Assembly: GCA_958435545.1 (NCBI GenBank)
Contig: CAUBGU010000008.1
Span: 1 to 35,046, forward strand
Source: an uncultured Collinsella sp.
GTDB taxonomy: Bacteria > Actinomycetota > Coriobacteriia > Coriobacteriales > Coriobacteriaceae
Direction of reading: 5' to 3'
Length of the DNA: 35,046 nucleotides
Shown: positions 1-11,607 of the stretch, piece by piece
Layout of the letters: each line of letters begins with the position of its first letter
Numbering within the stretch: the stretch's first letter is position 1
Notes under the pieces: generated by a model
The model's database searches: none
Told to the model about the DNA's origin: nothing
What the model saw: the letters and a program-made list of their open reading frames with translations, nothing else
Made by a program: the position numbers and the translations under genes

Positions 1-950
1 ATGGCGCCTTTGAGCAGAAGCTCGGCAAGAAGAACATCGGTACCACCAAGCGCGGCATCGGTCCGTGCTACCAGGACAAGATGGCCCGCATCGGCCTGCG
101 TATGCAGGACATGCTGGACGAGGCGCTGTTCCGCGATAAGCTGGAGACCGCTCTTGCCCGCGTGAACCCCGAGCTGGAGCTCATCTACCACCTGCCCACC
201 TACACTGTGGATCAGATTTGCGACGAGTACCTGCCTATGGCCGAGCGCCTGCGCCCCTACATCACCGAGACGAGCCTGCTGCTCAACAACATGATTGATG
301 AGGGCAAGGATTTGCTGTTTGAGGGCGCCCAGGCGACGCTGCTCGACATCGATCACGGCACCTATCCGTACGTGACGTCTTCTAACTGCACCGCCGGCGG
401 CGCCATTACCGGTTCCGGCGTCGGCATGAAGAACGTCGACCGCGTGCTAGGCGTCATGAAGGCCTATATCACCCGCGTCGGTTCGGGCCCCATGCCCACC
501 GAGCTTTCCTATGAGTCCGAGGCCGGTCACACGCTGACCGAGGAGGGCTACGAGTACGGCGTGACCACCGGTCGCCGTCGTCGCTGCGGCTGGTTCGACG
601 GCCCCATCGCCAACTACGCCTCGCGCGTCAACGGCCTCACCGATATCGCCATGACCAAGCTCGACGTGCTTTCGGCTTTCGACACCATCAAGGTGTGCGT
701 GGCCTACGACGTCGATGGTGAGCGCTATACCAGCGTGCCCGAGCATCAGGTTCGCTTTGAGCACGCCAAGCCCATCTACGAGGAGCTTCCTGGCTGGAAG
801 TGCGATATCACCGGCTGCCGCAGCTTTGAGGAGCTGCCGCAGGAGGCTCAGGACTACGTGGCGTTTATCGAGGATCTGGCACACACCCGCGTGACGTTCA
901 TTGGCGTTGGCGCTGGTCGCGAGCAGATCATCAACCGATTCTGGAAGTAA
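1..950 (+). CDS. purA: Adenylosuccinate synthetase, 3' part
   Basis: Joins IMP and aspartate using GTP, the first step from IMP to AMP, in the cytosol. The gene enters from the left edge. The open frame begins at base 3 and reads GAFEQKLGKKNIGTTKRGIG, which matches the conserved PurA region that follows the catalytic histidine; the N-terminal GTP-binding part lies outside the window. Visible family motifs include GAQATLLDIDHGTYPYVTSS and GVMKAYITRVGSGPMPTEL, then the arginine-rich TTGRRRRCGWFD segment. The C-terminus ends FWK before TAA at 948-950, as is usual for the family. A start at the internal ATG at 81 is rejected because homology continues upstream of it. purD follows after 118 bp containing a hairpin. 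Confidence 0.96.
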   Translation, partial: GAFEQKLGKKNIGTTKRGIGPCYQDKMARIGLRMQDMLDEALFRDKLETALARVNPELELIYHLPTYTVDQICDEYLPMAERLRPYITETSLLLNNMIDEGKDLLFEGAQATLLDIDHGTYPYVTSSNCTAGGAITGSGVGMKNVDRVLGVMKAYITRVGSGPMPTELSYESEAGHTLTEEGYEYGVTTGRRRRCGWFDGPIANYASRVNGLTDIAMTKLDVLSAFDTIKVCVAYDVDGERYTSVPEHQVRFEHAKPIYEELPGWKCDITGCRSFEELPQEAQDYVAFIEDLAHTRVTFIGVGAGREQIINRFWK

Positions 951-972
951 TCGGGACTATTTGGTTATTGCG

Positions 973-1014
973 ATATACCCCTTTGCAGCCCGGACGGGCG
1001 GCCGAGGGGTATAT
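973..1014 (+). terminator. Hairpin between purA and purD
   Basis: A perfect 10-bp inverted repeat (973-982 with 1005-1014, ATATACCCCT/AGGGGTATAT) encloses a GC-rich loop that can itself pair (GCCC with GGGC). Only a weak T-rich tail (TTGCTT) follows. It is probably a purA terminator or partial attenuator before purD. Confidence 0.5.
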
Positions 1015-1068
1015 TTGCTTGCAAAGGGCTCGCGCGGAGCGGGCCGTTCATCCATAGAGGAGGCACCC

Positions 1069-2373
1069 TTGAAGGCGGACACTCAAACCATCGACATCCT
1101 GTTGTTGGGCAGCGGCGGCCGTGAGCATGCTTTGGCAGCTAAGCTCGCAGCATCACCGCGCGCCGGCAAGCTCTACATCGCGCCGGGTAACGGCGGCACC
1201 GCGAGCTGCGGCGAGAATGTGGTTCTCGACGATTGCGATCCTGCGGCCGTGGCGGCGTTTGCCCAGAGCCATGGATGCGGACTCGTGGTGATTGGCCCCG
1301 AGGCTCCGCTCGTGGCGGGCGTTGCAGACGCCGTCCGCGCGGCGGGCATCCCGTGCTTTGGCCCGGGTGCCGAGGGCGCCCAGATGGAGGGCTCTAAGCT
1401 GTTCTCCAAGCAGCTCATGGAGCGCGCCGGTATCCCGACGGCAGCCTATGGCTCATTTACCGACGAGGCTTCGGCTCTTGCCTATGTGCGCGAGCAGGGC
1501 GCTCCGCTGGTCGTCAAGGCCGACGGCCTTGCCGCGGGCAAGGGCGTTATCGTGGCAACCGAGCTTTCGCAGGCCGAGGAGGCTGTGCGTGAGTGTTTTG
1601 GCGGCACCTTTGGCGATGCCGGCAACACGGTGGTCATCGAGGAGATGCTGACCGGCCCCGAGTGCTCGCTGCTGGCCTTTACCGACGGCAAGACCGTGCG
1701 TCCCATGGCCACCTCGCAGGATCACAAGCGTGCGCTCGAGGGCGACAAGGGCCCCAACACGGGCGGCATGGGCGTCTACAGCCCGGTGCCCATCGTGACC
1801 GACGAGGAGCACGCCACCATGGTGAAGGTCATGGAGCAGACCGTGGCAGAGCTCGCTGCCGAGGGTATCGACTATCGCGGCTGCCTGTACGGCGGCTTTA
1901 TGCTCACCCCTGCCGGCCCCAAGGTGCTGGAGTTCAATGCCCGCTTTGGCGATCCTGAGACGCAGGTCGTGCTGCCGCGCCTTAAGAACGACCTGGTCGA
2001 GGTCATGCTGGCTTGCGCCAACTGCGAGCTCGATCGGGTTGAACTCGATTGGCGTGACGAGTGGGCCGTTGCCGTTGTCCTGACGAGCGCGGGCTATCCC
2101 GGCAGCTACGAGAAGGGCAAGGTCATTACCGGTATCGAGGATGCCGAGGCCATGGAGAACGTGACGGTGTACCACGCCGGCACCGCTGTGGTGGACGGCA
2201 AGCTCGTGACCAACGGCGGTCGTGTACTCGCCGTGACCGCACTGGGCGATACGTTCGAGAACGCTCGCGACCTTGCCTACGAGGCCTGCGAGAAGATCAA
2301 CTTTGAGGGCAAGACCCTGCGTCACGACATTGGTCTGCGCGCACTGCGCGGCCGCGATGCCTGGGATGCCTAA
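1069..2373 (+). CDS. purD: Phosphoribosylamine-glycine ligase
   Basis: Second step of de novo purine synthesis: ATP-dependent joining of glycine to phosphoribosylamine. The chosen start is TTG at 1069, five bases after AGAGGAGG at 1056-1063. It gives 434 residues, close to the usual 420-430, and puts the GSGGREHA motif at residues 14-21. The frame is open back to 901, but that part overlaps purA and is not family-like. The ATP-grasp fold is shown by the MERAGIPTA region, [13 protein letters not shown], the [18 protein letters not shown] signature and [12 protein letters not shown]. The PurD C-terminal domain follows ([10 protein letters not shown], then NGGRVL). The Nudix gene begins 21 bp after the stop, so the two are probably co-transcribed. 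Confidence 0.95.
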   Translation: MKADTQTIDILLLGSGGREHALAAKLAASPRAGKLYIAPGNGGTASCGENVVLDDCDPAAVAAFAQSHGCGLVVIGPEAPLVAGVADAVRAAGIPCFGPGAEGAQMEGSKLFSKQLMERAGIPTAAYGSFTDEASALAYVREQGAPLVVKADGLAAGKGVIVATELSQAEEAVRECFGGTFGDAGNTVVIEEMLTGPECSLLAFTDGKTVRPMATSQDHKRALEGDKGPNTGGMGVYSPVPIVTDEEHATMVKVMEQTVAELAAEGIDYRGCLYGGFMLTPAGPKVLEFNARFGDPETQVVLPRLKNDLVEVMLACANCELDRVELDWRDEWAVAVVLTSAGYPGSYEKGKVITGIEDAEAMENVTVYHAGTAVVDGKLVTNGGRVLAVTALGDTFENARDLAYEACEKINFEGKTLRHDIGLRALRGRDAWDA

Positions 2374-2394
2374 AATCCGAGAGGAATGAGACGG

Positions 2395-3090
2395 ATGGAC
2401 GAGAAGAACGAAGAGCTCGTGGACGCGCAGATCGTCGAAGAGGACAGCCGCATGTATGGGCACGCCGAGGGCGAGCCTGGTGGCGAGGTCGCTGACGAGC
2501 CGGCGCTGGTGCTGGGCGACGACGACCCGCACGATGCCGAGCTGCACGAGAAGATTCTTTCGGAGGAGTGCGCCTGGAAGGGCAAGATTCTCGACGTCCA
2601 CCGTCTTGAGGTTGAGCTGCCCAACGGTCACCGCAGCGCCCGCGATATCGTTCGCCATCCGGGTGCGGCGGCCGTTGTGGCACTGACCGAGAGTGGCAAG
2701 ATCGTGCTGGTACGTCAGTATCGCACCGCCATCGACCGCGTGACGGTCGAGATTCCCGCCGGCAAGCTCGATCCGGGCGAGGACCCGCTCGATTGCGCCA
2801 AGCGCGAGCTGCATGAGGAGACGGGCTTTAGGGCTGGTCGCATTCGCTTTTTGACGTCGATTGTCACGACCTGCGGTTTTTGCGACGAGATCATTCACAT
2901 CTACCTGGCCACCAAGCTCGAGTTTGATGCGCCCGACCCCGACGATGACGAGTTTGTCAACGTCGACCTGGTGCCACTGCATGAGCTGATCGACGCCGTG
3001 CTCGACGGCAAGATCGAAGACGCCAAGACCGTCGTGGGTGCCTTGGCTTGCGACAGCATTGCTCATCGTTTGGGTGGAGCGGAACTTTAA
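2395..3090 (+). CDS. Nudix hydrolase, ADP-ribose pyrophosphatase-like
   Basis: Likely cleaves ADP-ribose or a related nucleoside diphosphate derivative. The Nudix box is complete: G123, E129, R137-E138-L139, E141-E142, G144 fit the Gx5Ex7REUxEExGU pattern. The context (RQYRTAIDRVTVEIPAGKLD before it, a long C-terminal part after) is that of the NudF/ADP-ribose branch. The start at 2395 lies nine bases after GAGAGGA (2379-2385); the alternative ATG at 2386 sits directly on that site. The first 55 or so residues are an acidic, low-complexity extension not typical of the family. The gene directly follows purD. The exact substrate is not visible from sequence. Confidence 0.88.
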   Translation: MDEKNEELVDAQIVEEDSRMYGHAEGEPGGEVADEPALVLGDDDPHDAELHEKILSEECAWKGKILDVHRLEVELPNGHRSARDIVRHPGAAAVVALTESGKIVLVRQYRTAIDRVTVEIPAGKLDPGEDPLDCAKRELHEETGFRAGRIRFLTSIVTTCGFCDEIIHIYLATKLEFDAPDPDDDEFVNVDLVPLHELIDAVLDGKIEDAKTVVGALACDSIAHRLGGAEL

Positions 3091-3093
3091 CGA

Positions 3094-3265
3094 GCGGGGA
3101 TGACCCCGCAGGTTTGTGTAAATCAGCGAAAGTGCTCCATTTGAGGCAAGGTGGCCTAAAAGAGGAGGGAAGCGTATGGATATACGCGACCGACGATTGA
3201 AGGCCAGATTGTCCAAATGGAGCACTTGCAGCGTCGAGACGAAACGCGGTTTGGTAAAACCGCGT
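3094..3265 (+). promoter_or_regulatory. Structured leader before the ABC exporter
   Basis: Four inverted repeats lie here: 3094-3099/3104-3109 (GCGGGG/CCCCGC, possibly the Nudix terminator); a perfect 13-bp pair 3131-3143/3214-3226; inside it 3172-3177/3182-3187 (GCGTAT/ATACGC); and 3244-3252/3257-3265 (ACGCGGTTT/AAACCGCGT, 4-nt loop). The last ends one base before the AAGG that precedes the exporter start. A strong AGAGGAGG with an ATG at 3176 lies inside the outer loop and reads in frame into the exporter, so it could make a 33-residue leader or N-terminal extension. Regulatory function is inferred. Confidence 0.5.
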
Positions 3266-3274
3266 AAGGTGACT

Positions 3275-5047
3275 ATGTTTAAGAGGTTTCTTTCGTATTA
3301 CAAGCCCCAGATGGGGCTTTTTGTTGCTGATACTCTTTGTGCTCTGGTGCTTGCCGCCATTGACCTGGCGTTCCCCATTATCTTGCGCAATCTGACCGGC
3401 GGGCTCTTTACCCAGGGTCAGGCTGCTATTATGCAGGCGCTCGGTATGATCGCGGTGGGACTGGTGCTGATGTATGTCATCCGCTGCGCCTGCCGCTACT
3501 TTGTGAGCTATTGGGGCCACGTGATGGGCGCGCGCATGGAGTCCAAAATGCGCGAGGACCTGTTCGATCAGTACGAACGGTTTAGCTTTGCGTACTTCGA
3601 TCGCAACAGCTCGGGCGACATGATGAGCCGCGTGGTCAATGACCTGTTCGATATCTGCGAGGCGGCGCACCACGTGCCCGAATGGATCATTATTTGCGGC
3701 ATCGAGATTATCGGCTCGTTTGTGATTCTGTTTACCATCGCGCCGGTGCTCGCACTCGCCATGGCTGTGGTTACGGTGGTGTTCGCGGTCATTATGTTTT
3801 GGCAGAATATGCGCATGCGCGAGGTCTTTAGCGATAACCGCAAAAAGATTAGCGGCATCAACGCGCAACTGCAGGACTCGCTGGCGGGCATGCGTGTGGT
3901 CAAGAGCTTTGCCAATGAGCAGACCGAGCGCTCTAAGTTTCGTGCCTCGAACAATCGCTACCTTTCGTCCAAGGAGAACATGTATCACGCCATGGGCGTC
4001 TATACCGCGACGTATGGCCTGCTCTCGGGCGTGCTCTATGTGATCGTGGTGCTCCTCGGCGGTTGGCTCGTTGCCCAGGGTCAGCTGCAGGCGGTCGATA
4101 TGGCAACCTTCGCGCTCTACATTTCGCTGTTCTGCACGCCGCTCGAGACGCTCGTTAATTCGGCCGAGACGTATCAGAAAGCCATCGCCGGCTTTAAGCG
4201 CATGGATGAGGTGCTCTCGACTGTCCCCGATATTCAGGATAAGCCGGGTGCTGCGGATCTGCAGGTGACGGCTGGTGCTGTGGAATACCGCGACGTGTGC
4301 TTTAGCTACGAGGATGTTGAATTGGGCGAGCGCGGCGCCGACGGACGCCCTGTTATCGACCACATGGACCTGTCCATCAAGCCCGGTCAGACCATCGCTT
4401 TGGTTGGTCCCTCGGGCGGCGGCAAATCGACGACTTGTTCGCTGTTGCCGCGCTTTTACGACGTTGCCGCCGGCTCCATTAGCATCGACGGCCAGGATGT
4501 GCGCGACGTGACGCAGCATAGTCTGCGCCGTGCCATCGGCCTGGTGCAGCAAGATGTGTACCTGTTTGATGGAACGATCGGCGAGAACATCGCCTACGGC
4601 AAGCCGGGCGCCACGGCAGAAGAGATCGCCGAAGCGGCCCGCCGCGCCAATATTGATACCTTTATCGAATCGCTTCCGCAGGGCTACGACACCGTGGTGG
4701 GCGAGCGCGGCAGCCGTCTTTCGGGTGGTCAAAAGCAGCGCGTCGCCATCGCGCGCGTTTTTCTCAAGAATCCCAAGATCCTTATTTTGGATGAGGCGAC
4801 GAGTGCCCTGGATAACGAGAGCGAGGAAGCGGTGCAGGAGTCGCTCGAAGAGCTGGCACGCGGCCGTACCACGATCATCATCGCCCACCGTCTCTCGACT
4901 ATTAAGCATGCTGACGAGATTGCGACCGTTGAGCATGGTCGCGTTGTGGAACGTGGCACGCACGAGGAGCTTCTCGCCCGTGGCGGCACCTATGCCCGTT
5001 ACTATCGAATGCAGTTCGAAGGTGCGCGTGCGCACGAGCTCGACTGA
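3275..5047 (+). CDS. ABC exporter, fused permease-ATPase half-transporter
   Basis: A type IV (MsbA/LmrA/MdlB-like) half-transporter that would act as a homodimer or with a partner; the cargo (lipid, drug or peptide) is not predictable. The first 320 residues form the six-helix membrane domain. The nucleotide-binding domain has Walker A GPSGGGKSTT at 378-387, the signature LSGGQ at 482-486, Walker B ILILDEAT with D506 and E507, and a switch histidine in IIAHRLST. M at 3275 gives 590 residues, normal for the family, and the protein opens FKRFLSYYKPQ. An in-frame upstream ATG at 3176 has a stronger ribosome site and would add 33 basic residues, so the start is uncertain. A single-pass membrane protein follows after 19 bp. 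Confidence 0.9.
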   Translation: MFKRFLSYYKPQMGLFVADTLCALVLAAIDLAFPIILRNLTGGLFTQGQAAIMQALGMIAVGLVLMYVIRCACRYFVSYWGHVMGARMESKMREDLFDQYERFSFAYFDRNSSGDMMSRVVNDLFDICEAAHHVPEWIIICGIEIIGSFVILFTIAPVLALAMAVVTVVFAVIMFWQNMRMREVFSDNRKKISGINAQLQDSLAGMRVVKSFANEQTERSKFRASNNRYLSSKENMYHAMGVYTATYGLLSGVLYVIVVLLGGWLVAQGQLQAVDMATFALYISLFCTPLETLVNSAETYQKAIAGFKRMDEVLSTVPDIQDKPGAADLQVTAGAVEYRDVCFSYEDVELGERGADGRPVIDHMDLSIKPGQTIALVGPSGGGKSTTCSLLPRFYDVAAGSISIDGQDVRDVTQHSLRRAIGLVQQDVYLFDGTIGENIAYGKPGATAEEIAEAARRANIDTFIESLPQGYDTVVGERGSRLSGGQKQRVAIARVFLKNPKILILDEATSALDNESEEAVQESLEELARGRTTIIIAHRLSTIKHADEIATVEHGRVVERGTHEELLARGGTYARYYRMQFEGARAHELD

Positions 5048-5066
5048 TTGATATGACAGGAAGTTT

Positions 5067-6032
5067 ATGGCTGACAAGAACCCTTTGACTCCGGAAGAAG
5101 TGACGGAGTTATTCTCCGAAATCGATGCATCCGGCGTCTTGGATCCTACGCTCGCCAAAAAGCGCACCGAGCGCATGCGCGAGAAAGAGGCCGCCGTCAA
5201 GCGCGGCGACAAGGCGACGCTGGCGCGGCTGCGCAGCGAGGATCGCGCGAGCCAGGCAAAACATATCGACCCGCTGTCCGAGGACGACCCTTCGGGCTCG
5301 CAGGTGAGCCATACCATTACGAAGACCGCCATGGCCGTGGTTATCGGCATTTTGGTGCTGATTGTTGGCATGCAGATTGGCTACGGCGTGATGCGACGTC
5401 TGAATACCGCGAACCTTTCCGAAAGTGTTTCGGTGGATACCGTTTCGACCGCGCTCAAGGGTGGACTTGAATGGGGCAATGGCTTTACGCAGTTCCCGCT
5501 CGATTTTACCGTCGACGAGGCAGATGAGCGCACGGGCACGGTTGAGGTGACGGTGCTGGACACGTCTTCTGCCAATGAACTCGAGCTGCTGTCCAACGGT
5601 CAGATTCAGGCGGCGGCGCTCGCAACCAATGCCCTGCTCAACGACAAGATCGACCGTGTGGTGTATAACGTTCACGCCTATATCGACGAGGACAGCAGGA
5701 TCCAGCATGATTCCTTCTTTGGCATGTTTCCTGCTCAGGGGCACCAAAGCGCCATCCTGACGTTCGTTTGGACCAAGAGCTCGTCCAACGCCACGAGTAT
5801 CGACTGGAAGATGCGCATCGTAAGCATGGACGACACCATTGCCGAGCGCATTCAAAAACAGGTCAACTCGGTTTCATCGCTGATCGAGGACCCGGTGGTG
5901 AGCCAGACCAAGATCACGGAGGAGCAGGCCGAGCGCGATCTTGAGCATCGTCTGCACGGTCGAGAGATCTTCCGCGGCGGAAAGCTCGATCGCACGCCGT
6001 CCGAGCTGCTGGAGCAGGACAAGCAAAAGTAG
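5067..6032 (+). CDS. Hypothetical single-pass membrane protein
   Basis: I do not recognise a named family. The 321 residues have a charged N-terminal region (1-80, many Lys/Arg/Glu), one strong hydrophobic helix at about 86-108 (AMAVVIGILVLIVGMQIGYG), and a roughly 210-residue part expected outside the membrane. That part has alternating hydrophobic patterns (GTVEVTVLD, AILTFVWT) suggesting a beta-rich fold, and a charged C-terminal tail. No signal cleavage site, lipobox or catalytic motif is visible. The ATG at 5067 follows ACAGGAAG. It lies 19 bp after the exporter and is probably in the same transcript, ending at the terminator at 6056, so it may be an accessory protein of that transporter. 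Confidence 0.75.
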   Translation: MADKNPLTPEEVTELFSEIDASGVLDPTLAKKRTERMREKEAAVKRGDKATLARLRSEDRASQAKHIDPLSEDDPSGSQVSHTITKTAMAVVIGILVLIVGMQIGYGVMRRLNTANLSESVSVDTVSTALKGGLEWGNGFTQFPLDFTVDEADERTGTVEVTVLDTSSANELELLSNGQIQAAALATNALLNDKIDRVVYNVHAYIDEDSRIQHDSFFGMFPAQGHQSAILTFVWTKSSSNATSIDWKMRIVSMDDTIAERIQKQVNSVSSLIEDPVVSQTKITEEQAERDLEHRLHGREIFRGGKLDRTPSELLEQDKQK

Positions 6033-6055
6033 TCCGCAGCCACATAGAACGATGT

Positions 6056-6096
6056 CATCCCGCGTGAGCCGCAAGCCCACGCGGGATGATTTTTCT
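6056..6096 (+). terminator. Rho-independent terminator
   Basis: A perfect 11-bp stem (6056-6066/6078-6088, CATCCCGCGTG/CACGCGGGATG) with a T-rich tail (ATTTTTCT). It ends the exporter/membrane-protein transcript. The tail is also the start of the large palindrome at 6086-6192. Confidence 0.85.
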
Positions 6097-6192
6097 GGGA
6101 CGGGGATTAAAAAATCATTCTGTCATGTATGCAGTTGGCGACAAAGCCCTGCTTTCAGAATGATTTTTTAATCCCCGTCCCAGAAAAATCAT
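6086..6192. repeat. Perfect 37-bp-arm palindrome with GGGACGGGG motif
   Basis: Arm 6086-6122 is the exact reverse complement of 6156-6192, separated by a 33-nt loop. Each arm carries CTGGGACGGGGATT followed by an A/T-rich stretch and AATCATTC. It lies between a terminator and the carA promoter and encodes nothing. I group it with the other GGGAC/GGGACAG palindromes of this window. Confidence 0.9.
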
Positions 6193-6211
6193 TATGCACA
6201 GGAAGTCATAA

Positions 6212-6240
6212 TTATCATTTTGTAAACAATTCTATGTAAT
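6212..6240 (+). promoter_or_regulatory. Candidate carAB promoter
   Basis: TTATCA (6212-6217) and TGTAAT (6235-6240) with a 17-bp spacer lie in a locally AT-rich stretch, giving a predicted leader of about 83 nt. A second dyad, GCGGT/ACCGC at 6261-6265/6272-6276, flanks TAGAAT downstream. Confidence 0.5.
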
Positions 6241-6292
6241 TAATGCCATGGGCGATGCTTGCGGTTAGAATACCGCGAGGCCTAACTACACA

Positions 6293-6325
6293 CCTTTAAG
6301 CCGGTCCTGTGAGACCGGGAAGGAG
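6293..6325 (+). promoter_or_regulatory. PyrR-binding RNA element of carA
   Basis: The leader reads CCTTTAA, then a stem CCGGTC/GACCGG (6301-6306/6313-6318) whose top carries GGTCCTGTGAGACC, then GAAGGAG. This has the order and conserved bases of PyrR binding loops (CCUUUAA, GUCCnGnGAG, AAGG). The lower stem pairs CCTT (6293-6296) with AAGG (6320-6323), which is the carA Shine-Dalgarno. UMP-bound PyrR stabilising the fold would block carA translation, as known for pyr genes of other actinobacteria. The match is seen directly; the regulation is inferred, and no pyrR gene is in the window. Confidence 0.78.
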
Positions 6326-6329
6326 AATT

Positions 6330-7775
6330 ATGGCGAACAACCATACCGCGGGCGCTGCCGCCCGCACCTTCGCGCCCAGCGAGCTTTGCCAGCGTATGCT
6401 GGCCAAAACCAGCAAGGGCACCTGCGGTCCCTGCATCCTGTATCTTGAGGATGGGACCATTTTTTATGGACGTGCATGCGGCGCCGAGGGCACCGCGACC
6501 GGCGAAGTTTGCTTCAACACCTCGCTCGAGGGCTACTTTGAGGTCATGACCGACCCGAGTTATGCCGGCCAAATCGTAACCATGACCTATCCGCAGATCG
6601 GCAACTACGGTATCGACGAGACCGACGTCCAGTCGGCCTTCCCCGGCGATACCGCTCGCCCCGCGAGCGCTCCCGCCATGCGTGGCATGGTCGTCCGCGA
6701 CATGTGCGCCACGCCTTCTAACTGGCGCTCGACTGTCAGCGTGCCGGAGTACCTGCGTGCATACGGCATCGTCGCTATCGAGGGCGTCGACACCCGCGCT
6801 CTCGTGCGCCACCTGCGCGACAACGGTTCCAAGATGGGCATAATCTCGACGGAGATCTTCGACGTCGACGAGCTTGCTGAACGCCTGTCCGCCGCGCCCA
6901 CGCTGGTCGGCGAGAACCTGGTCAAGACCGTGAGCTGCCCTGAGCCCCACGCTTTTGCTGCGAGCGACCTGCCCGCTACGCATGACTTTGCGCTTGCCCC
7001 TGCCGCTCCTGCCCGCCACAAAGTGGTTGCCTACGACTGCGGCGTGAAGCGCGGCATTCTGGAGGGCCTGGTCCGTGCCGGCTGCGACCTGACCGTCGTG
7101 CCGTGGGATACGCCCGCCCAGCAGGTGCTCGACATGAATCCCGATGGCGTTTTTTTGTCCAATGGCCCCGGCGACCCCGATGCCGTGGTGGAGACCTACG
7201 AGCAGGTGCAGCAGCTGATCGGCAAGGTGCCGGTTTTTGGCATCTGCCTCGGTCACCAGATGATCAGCTTGGCGTGCGGCGCTCAGATGGAAAAGCTTAA
7301 GTTCGGTCACCGTGGTGGCAACCAGCCGGTTATGAATCTGGTCAGCCGCCGCGTGGAGATCACCGCGCAAAACCACGGCTTTGGCCTGTTGTTCCCCAGC
7401 TTGGGCAAGCTTGTCCCCGAGCTTTCGGGCGGCGAGACCGAGCACGCGGCCGATGGCGATCTGCGCGTCTGGGTGCGCCGCGGTATCGCGCCGGTCGTGA
7501 TGAACGAGCGTTTCGGCCGCATTCGCCTGACGCATGTGAATCTCAATGACGGCACCGCCGAGGGCATCCAGCTGCTCGACGCGCCGTGCTTCTCGGTGCA
7601 GTACCACCCCGAGGCCTCACCTGGCCCCACCGATGCTCACTATCTCTTTACCGCCTTTACGCGACTCATGGACGGCGAGGAAAACTATCTGGACATCGAT
7701 ACCGCCAAGGACCGCCTGCAGGGCTGGAATTTCGCCGACGATGGTTCCGCCGCGACCGAGACCGAGGAGAACTAA
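6330..7775 (+). CDS. carA: Carbamoyl phosphate synthase, glutamine-hydrolysing small chain
   Basis: Releases ammonia from glutamine and passes it to CarB for carbamoyl phosphate, the precursor of pyrimidines and arginine. The N-terminal CarA domain ([19 protein letters not shown], then [18 protein letters not shown]) is followed by a class I glutaminase domain with nucleophile cysteine in GICLGHQ and the His/Glu pair in [10 protein letters not shown]. The start at 6330 is four bases after GAAGGAG. At 481 residues it is about 100 longer than usual: about 25 extra N-terminal residues, an insert of about 40 ([10 protein letters not shown] to NERFG) between NHGF and THVNLNDGT in the glutaminase domain, and a C-terminal tail. 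carB starts one base after the stop, so the two are co-transcribed and probably translationally coupled. Confidence 0.96.
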   Translation: MANNHTAGAAARTFAPSELCQRMLAKTSKGTCGPCILYLEDGTIFYGRACGAEGTATGEVCFNTSLEGYFEVMTDPSYAGQIVTMTYPQIGNYGIDETDVQSAFPGDTARPASAPAMRGMVVRDMCATPSNWRSTVSVPEYLRAYGIVAIEGVDTRALVRHLRDNGSKMGIISTEIFDVDELAERLSAAPTLVGENLVKTVSCPEPHAFAASDLPATHDFALAPAAPARHKVVAYDCGVKRGILEGLVRAGCDLTVVPWDTPAQQVLDMNPDGVFLSNGPGDPDAVVETYEQVQQLIGKVPVFGICLGHQMISLACGAQMEKLKFGHRGGNQPVMNLVSRRVEITAQNHGFGLLFPSLGKLVPELSGGETEHAADGDLRVWVRRGIAPVVMNERFGRIRLTHVNLNDGTAEGIQLLDAPCFSVQYHPEASPGPTDAHYLFTAFTRLMDGEENYLDIDTAKDRLQGWNFADDGSAATETEEN

Positions 7776-7776
7776 C

Positions 7777-11091
<3,315 letters not shown>

Positions 11092-11103
11092 ACTGACCTG
11101 TCC

Positions 11104-11193
11104 GGCCGGGGCGGGAGGGGCCGAGATTTCCCCCTTTCGCTCCGGCTGCAAGCAGAGTCGCTCAGTGGGAAATTCGGCTCCCCCGCCCCGGCC
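11104..11193. repeat. Family 1 palindrome, copy A
   Basis: Long imperfect inverted repeat just after carB. The outer 12 bp (GGCCGGGGCGGG/CCCGCCCCGGCC) are perfect; pairing resumes through GCCGA(G)ATTTCCC against GGGAAATTCGGC. The roughly 28-nt centre (about 11135-11162) carries CTCCGG, CTGCAAGCAG and GTCGCTC. This centre recurs in the copies at 11549-11607 and, reversed, 21085-21176, whose arms differ. It may act as the carB terminator, although no T-tract follows. Confidence 0.75.
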
Positions 11194-11470
11194 TGCGGTG
11201 ACTTGGCTGTACCGTGTACTGCAGAAGGGGCTTTGTGCGTCCGGTGGCAATCAGGGTTCCGGCAACGGTGGGCAGACATCCGGCGGTTCGAACGATGGCG
11301 CCCAGGCGGGAAAGCCCGCTGGTGACAAGGCTCAGGGTGGCAAGTCCGCTAACTCACTTGCGAGCACCGGTGATCAAACGGTGGCGACCGTCGCCGCGAT
11401 CGGCGGCCTGGGTGCCGCGATTGCCGCAATCGGAGTCTTTCTTGCTCGTTTCCGCCGCAAGGAAGACTAG
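11165..11470 (+). pseudogene. Remnant of a sortase-anchored surface protein (C-terminal end only)
   Basis: From about 11235 the frame encodes a Gly/Ser/Asn-rich linker, AGKPAGDKAQGGK, the motif LASTGDQTV, a hydrophobic segment and the basic tail RFRRKED. It is clearly paralogous to the last 80 or so residues of the GH31 protein at 14549-20980 (KPAGDKAQGGK, NTGDQTV). There is no signal peptide and no convincing ribosome site; the only start, GTG at 11165, lies inside the palindrome at 11104-11193. I read it as the 3' stump of a deleted or recombined surface-protein gene. A functional small peptide is possible but unlikely. The terminator after it is intact. Confidence 0.75.
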
Positions 11471-11503
11471 CGCGAGCGATTGACAATCGCACACGTTTCT
11501 CAA

Positions 11504-11531
11504 GAGGGCCGCGGTAACCGTCGCGGCCCTC
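11504..11531 (+). terminator. Terminator hairpin after the surface-protein remnant
   Basis: A perfect 10-bp stem GAGGGCCGCG/CGCGGCCCTC (11504-11513/11522-11531) with an 8-nt loop and a short T-containing tail (ACTTTACC). It would have ended the original surface-protein gene. Confidence 0.65.
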
Positions 11532-11548
11532 ACTTTACCGGAGCGGTC

Positions 11549-11607
11549 TGAGGACTCGCGTCTTTCGCTTCGGACTGCTGCGCAGGGTCAATCAGGCGGA
11601 GATCTCA
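11549..11607. repeat. Family 1 palindrome, decayed copy C
   Basis: The centre at 11564-11593 matches copies A and B: TTCGCTTCGG, then CTGCTGCGCAG, GGTC and AATC. The arms are short and partly eroded (TGAG..CTC at left against GAG..CTCA at right). It lies in the 267-bp gap before the ATPase gene, which otherwise holds only the flanking hairpins. Confidence 0.55.

Noticed and set aside
2957..5371. 804-codon open frame on the minus strand across the ABC exporter
   Set aside because: Composition shadow of GC-rich codons: no family motifs, no ribosome site, fully antisense to a strongly supported gene.
11104..11193. Copy A considered as a simple carB terminator
   Set aside because: Long GC-rich stem but no T-tract, and its centre recurs at two other sites, so termination alone does not explain it.
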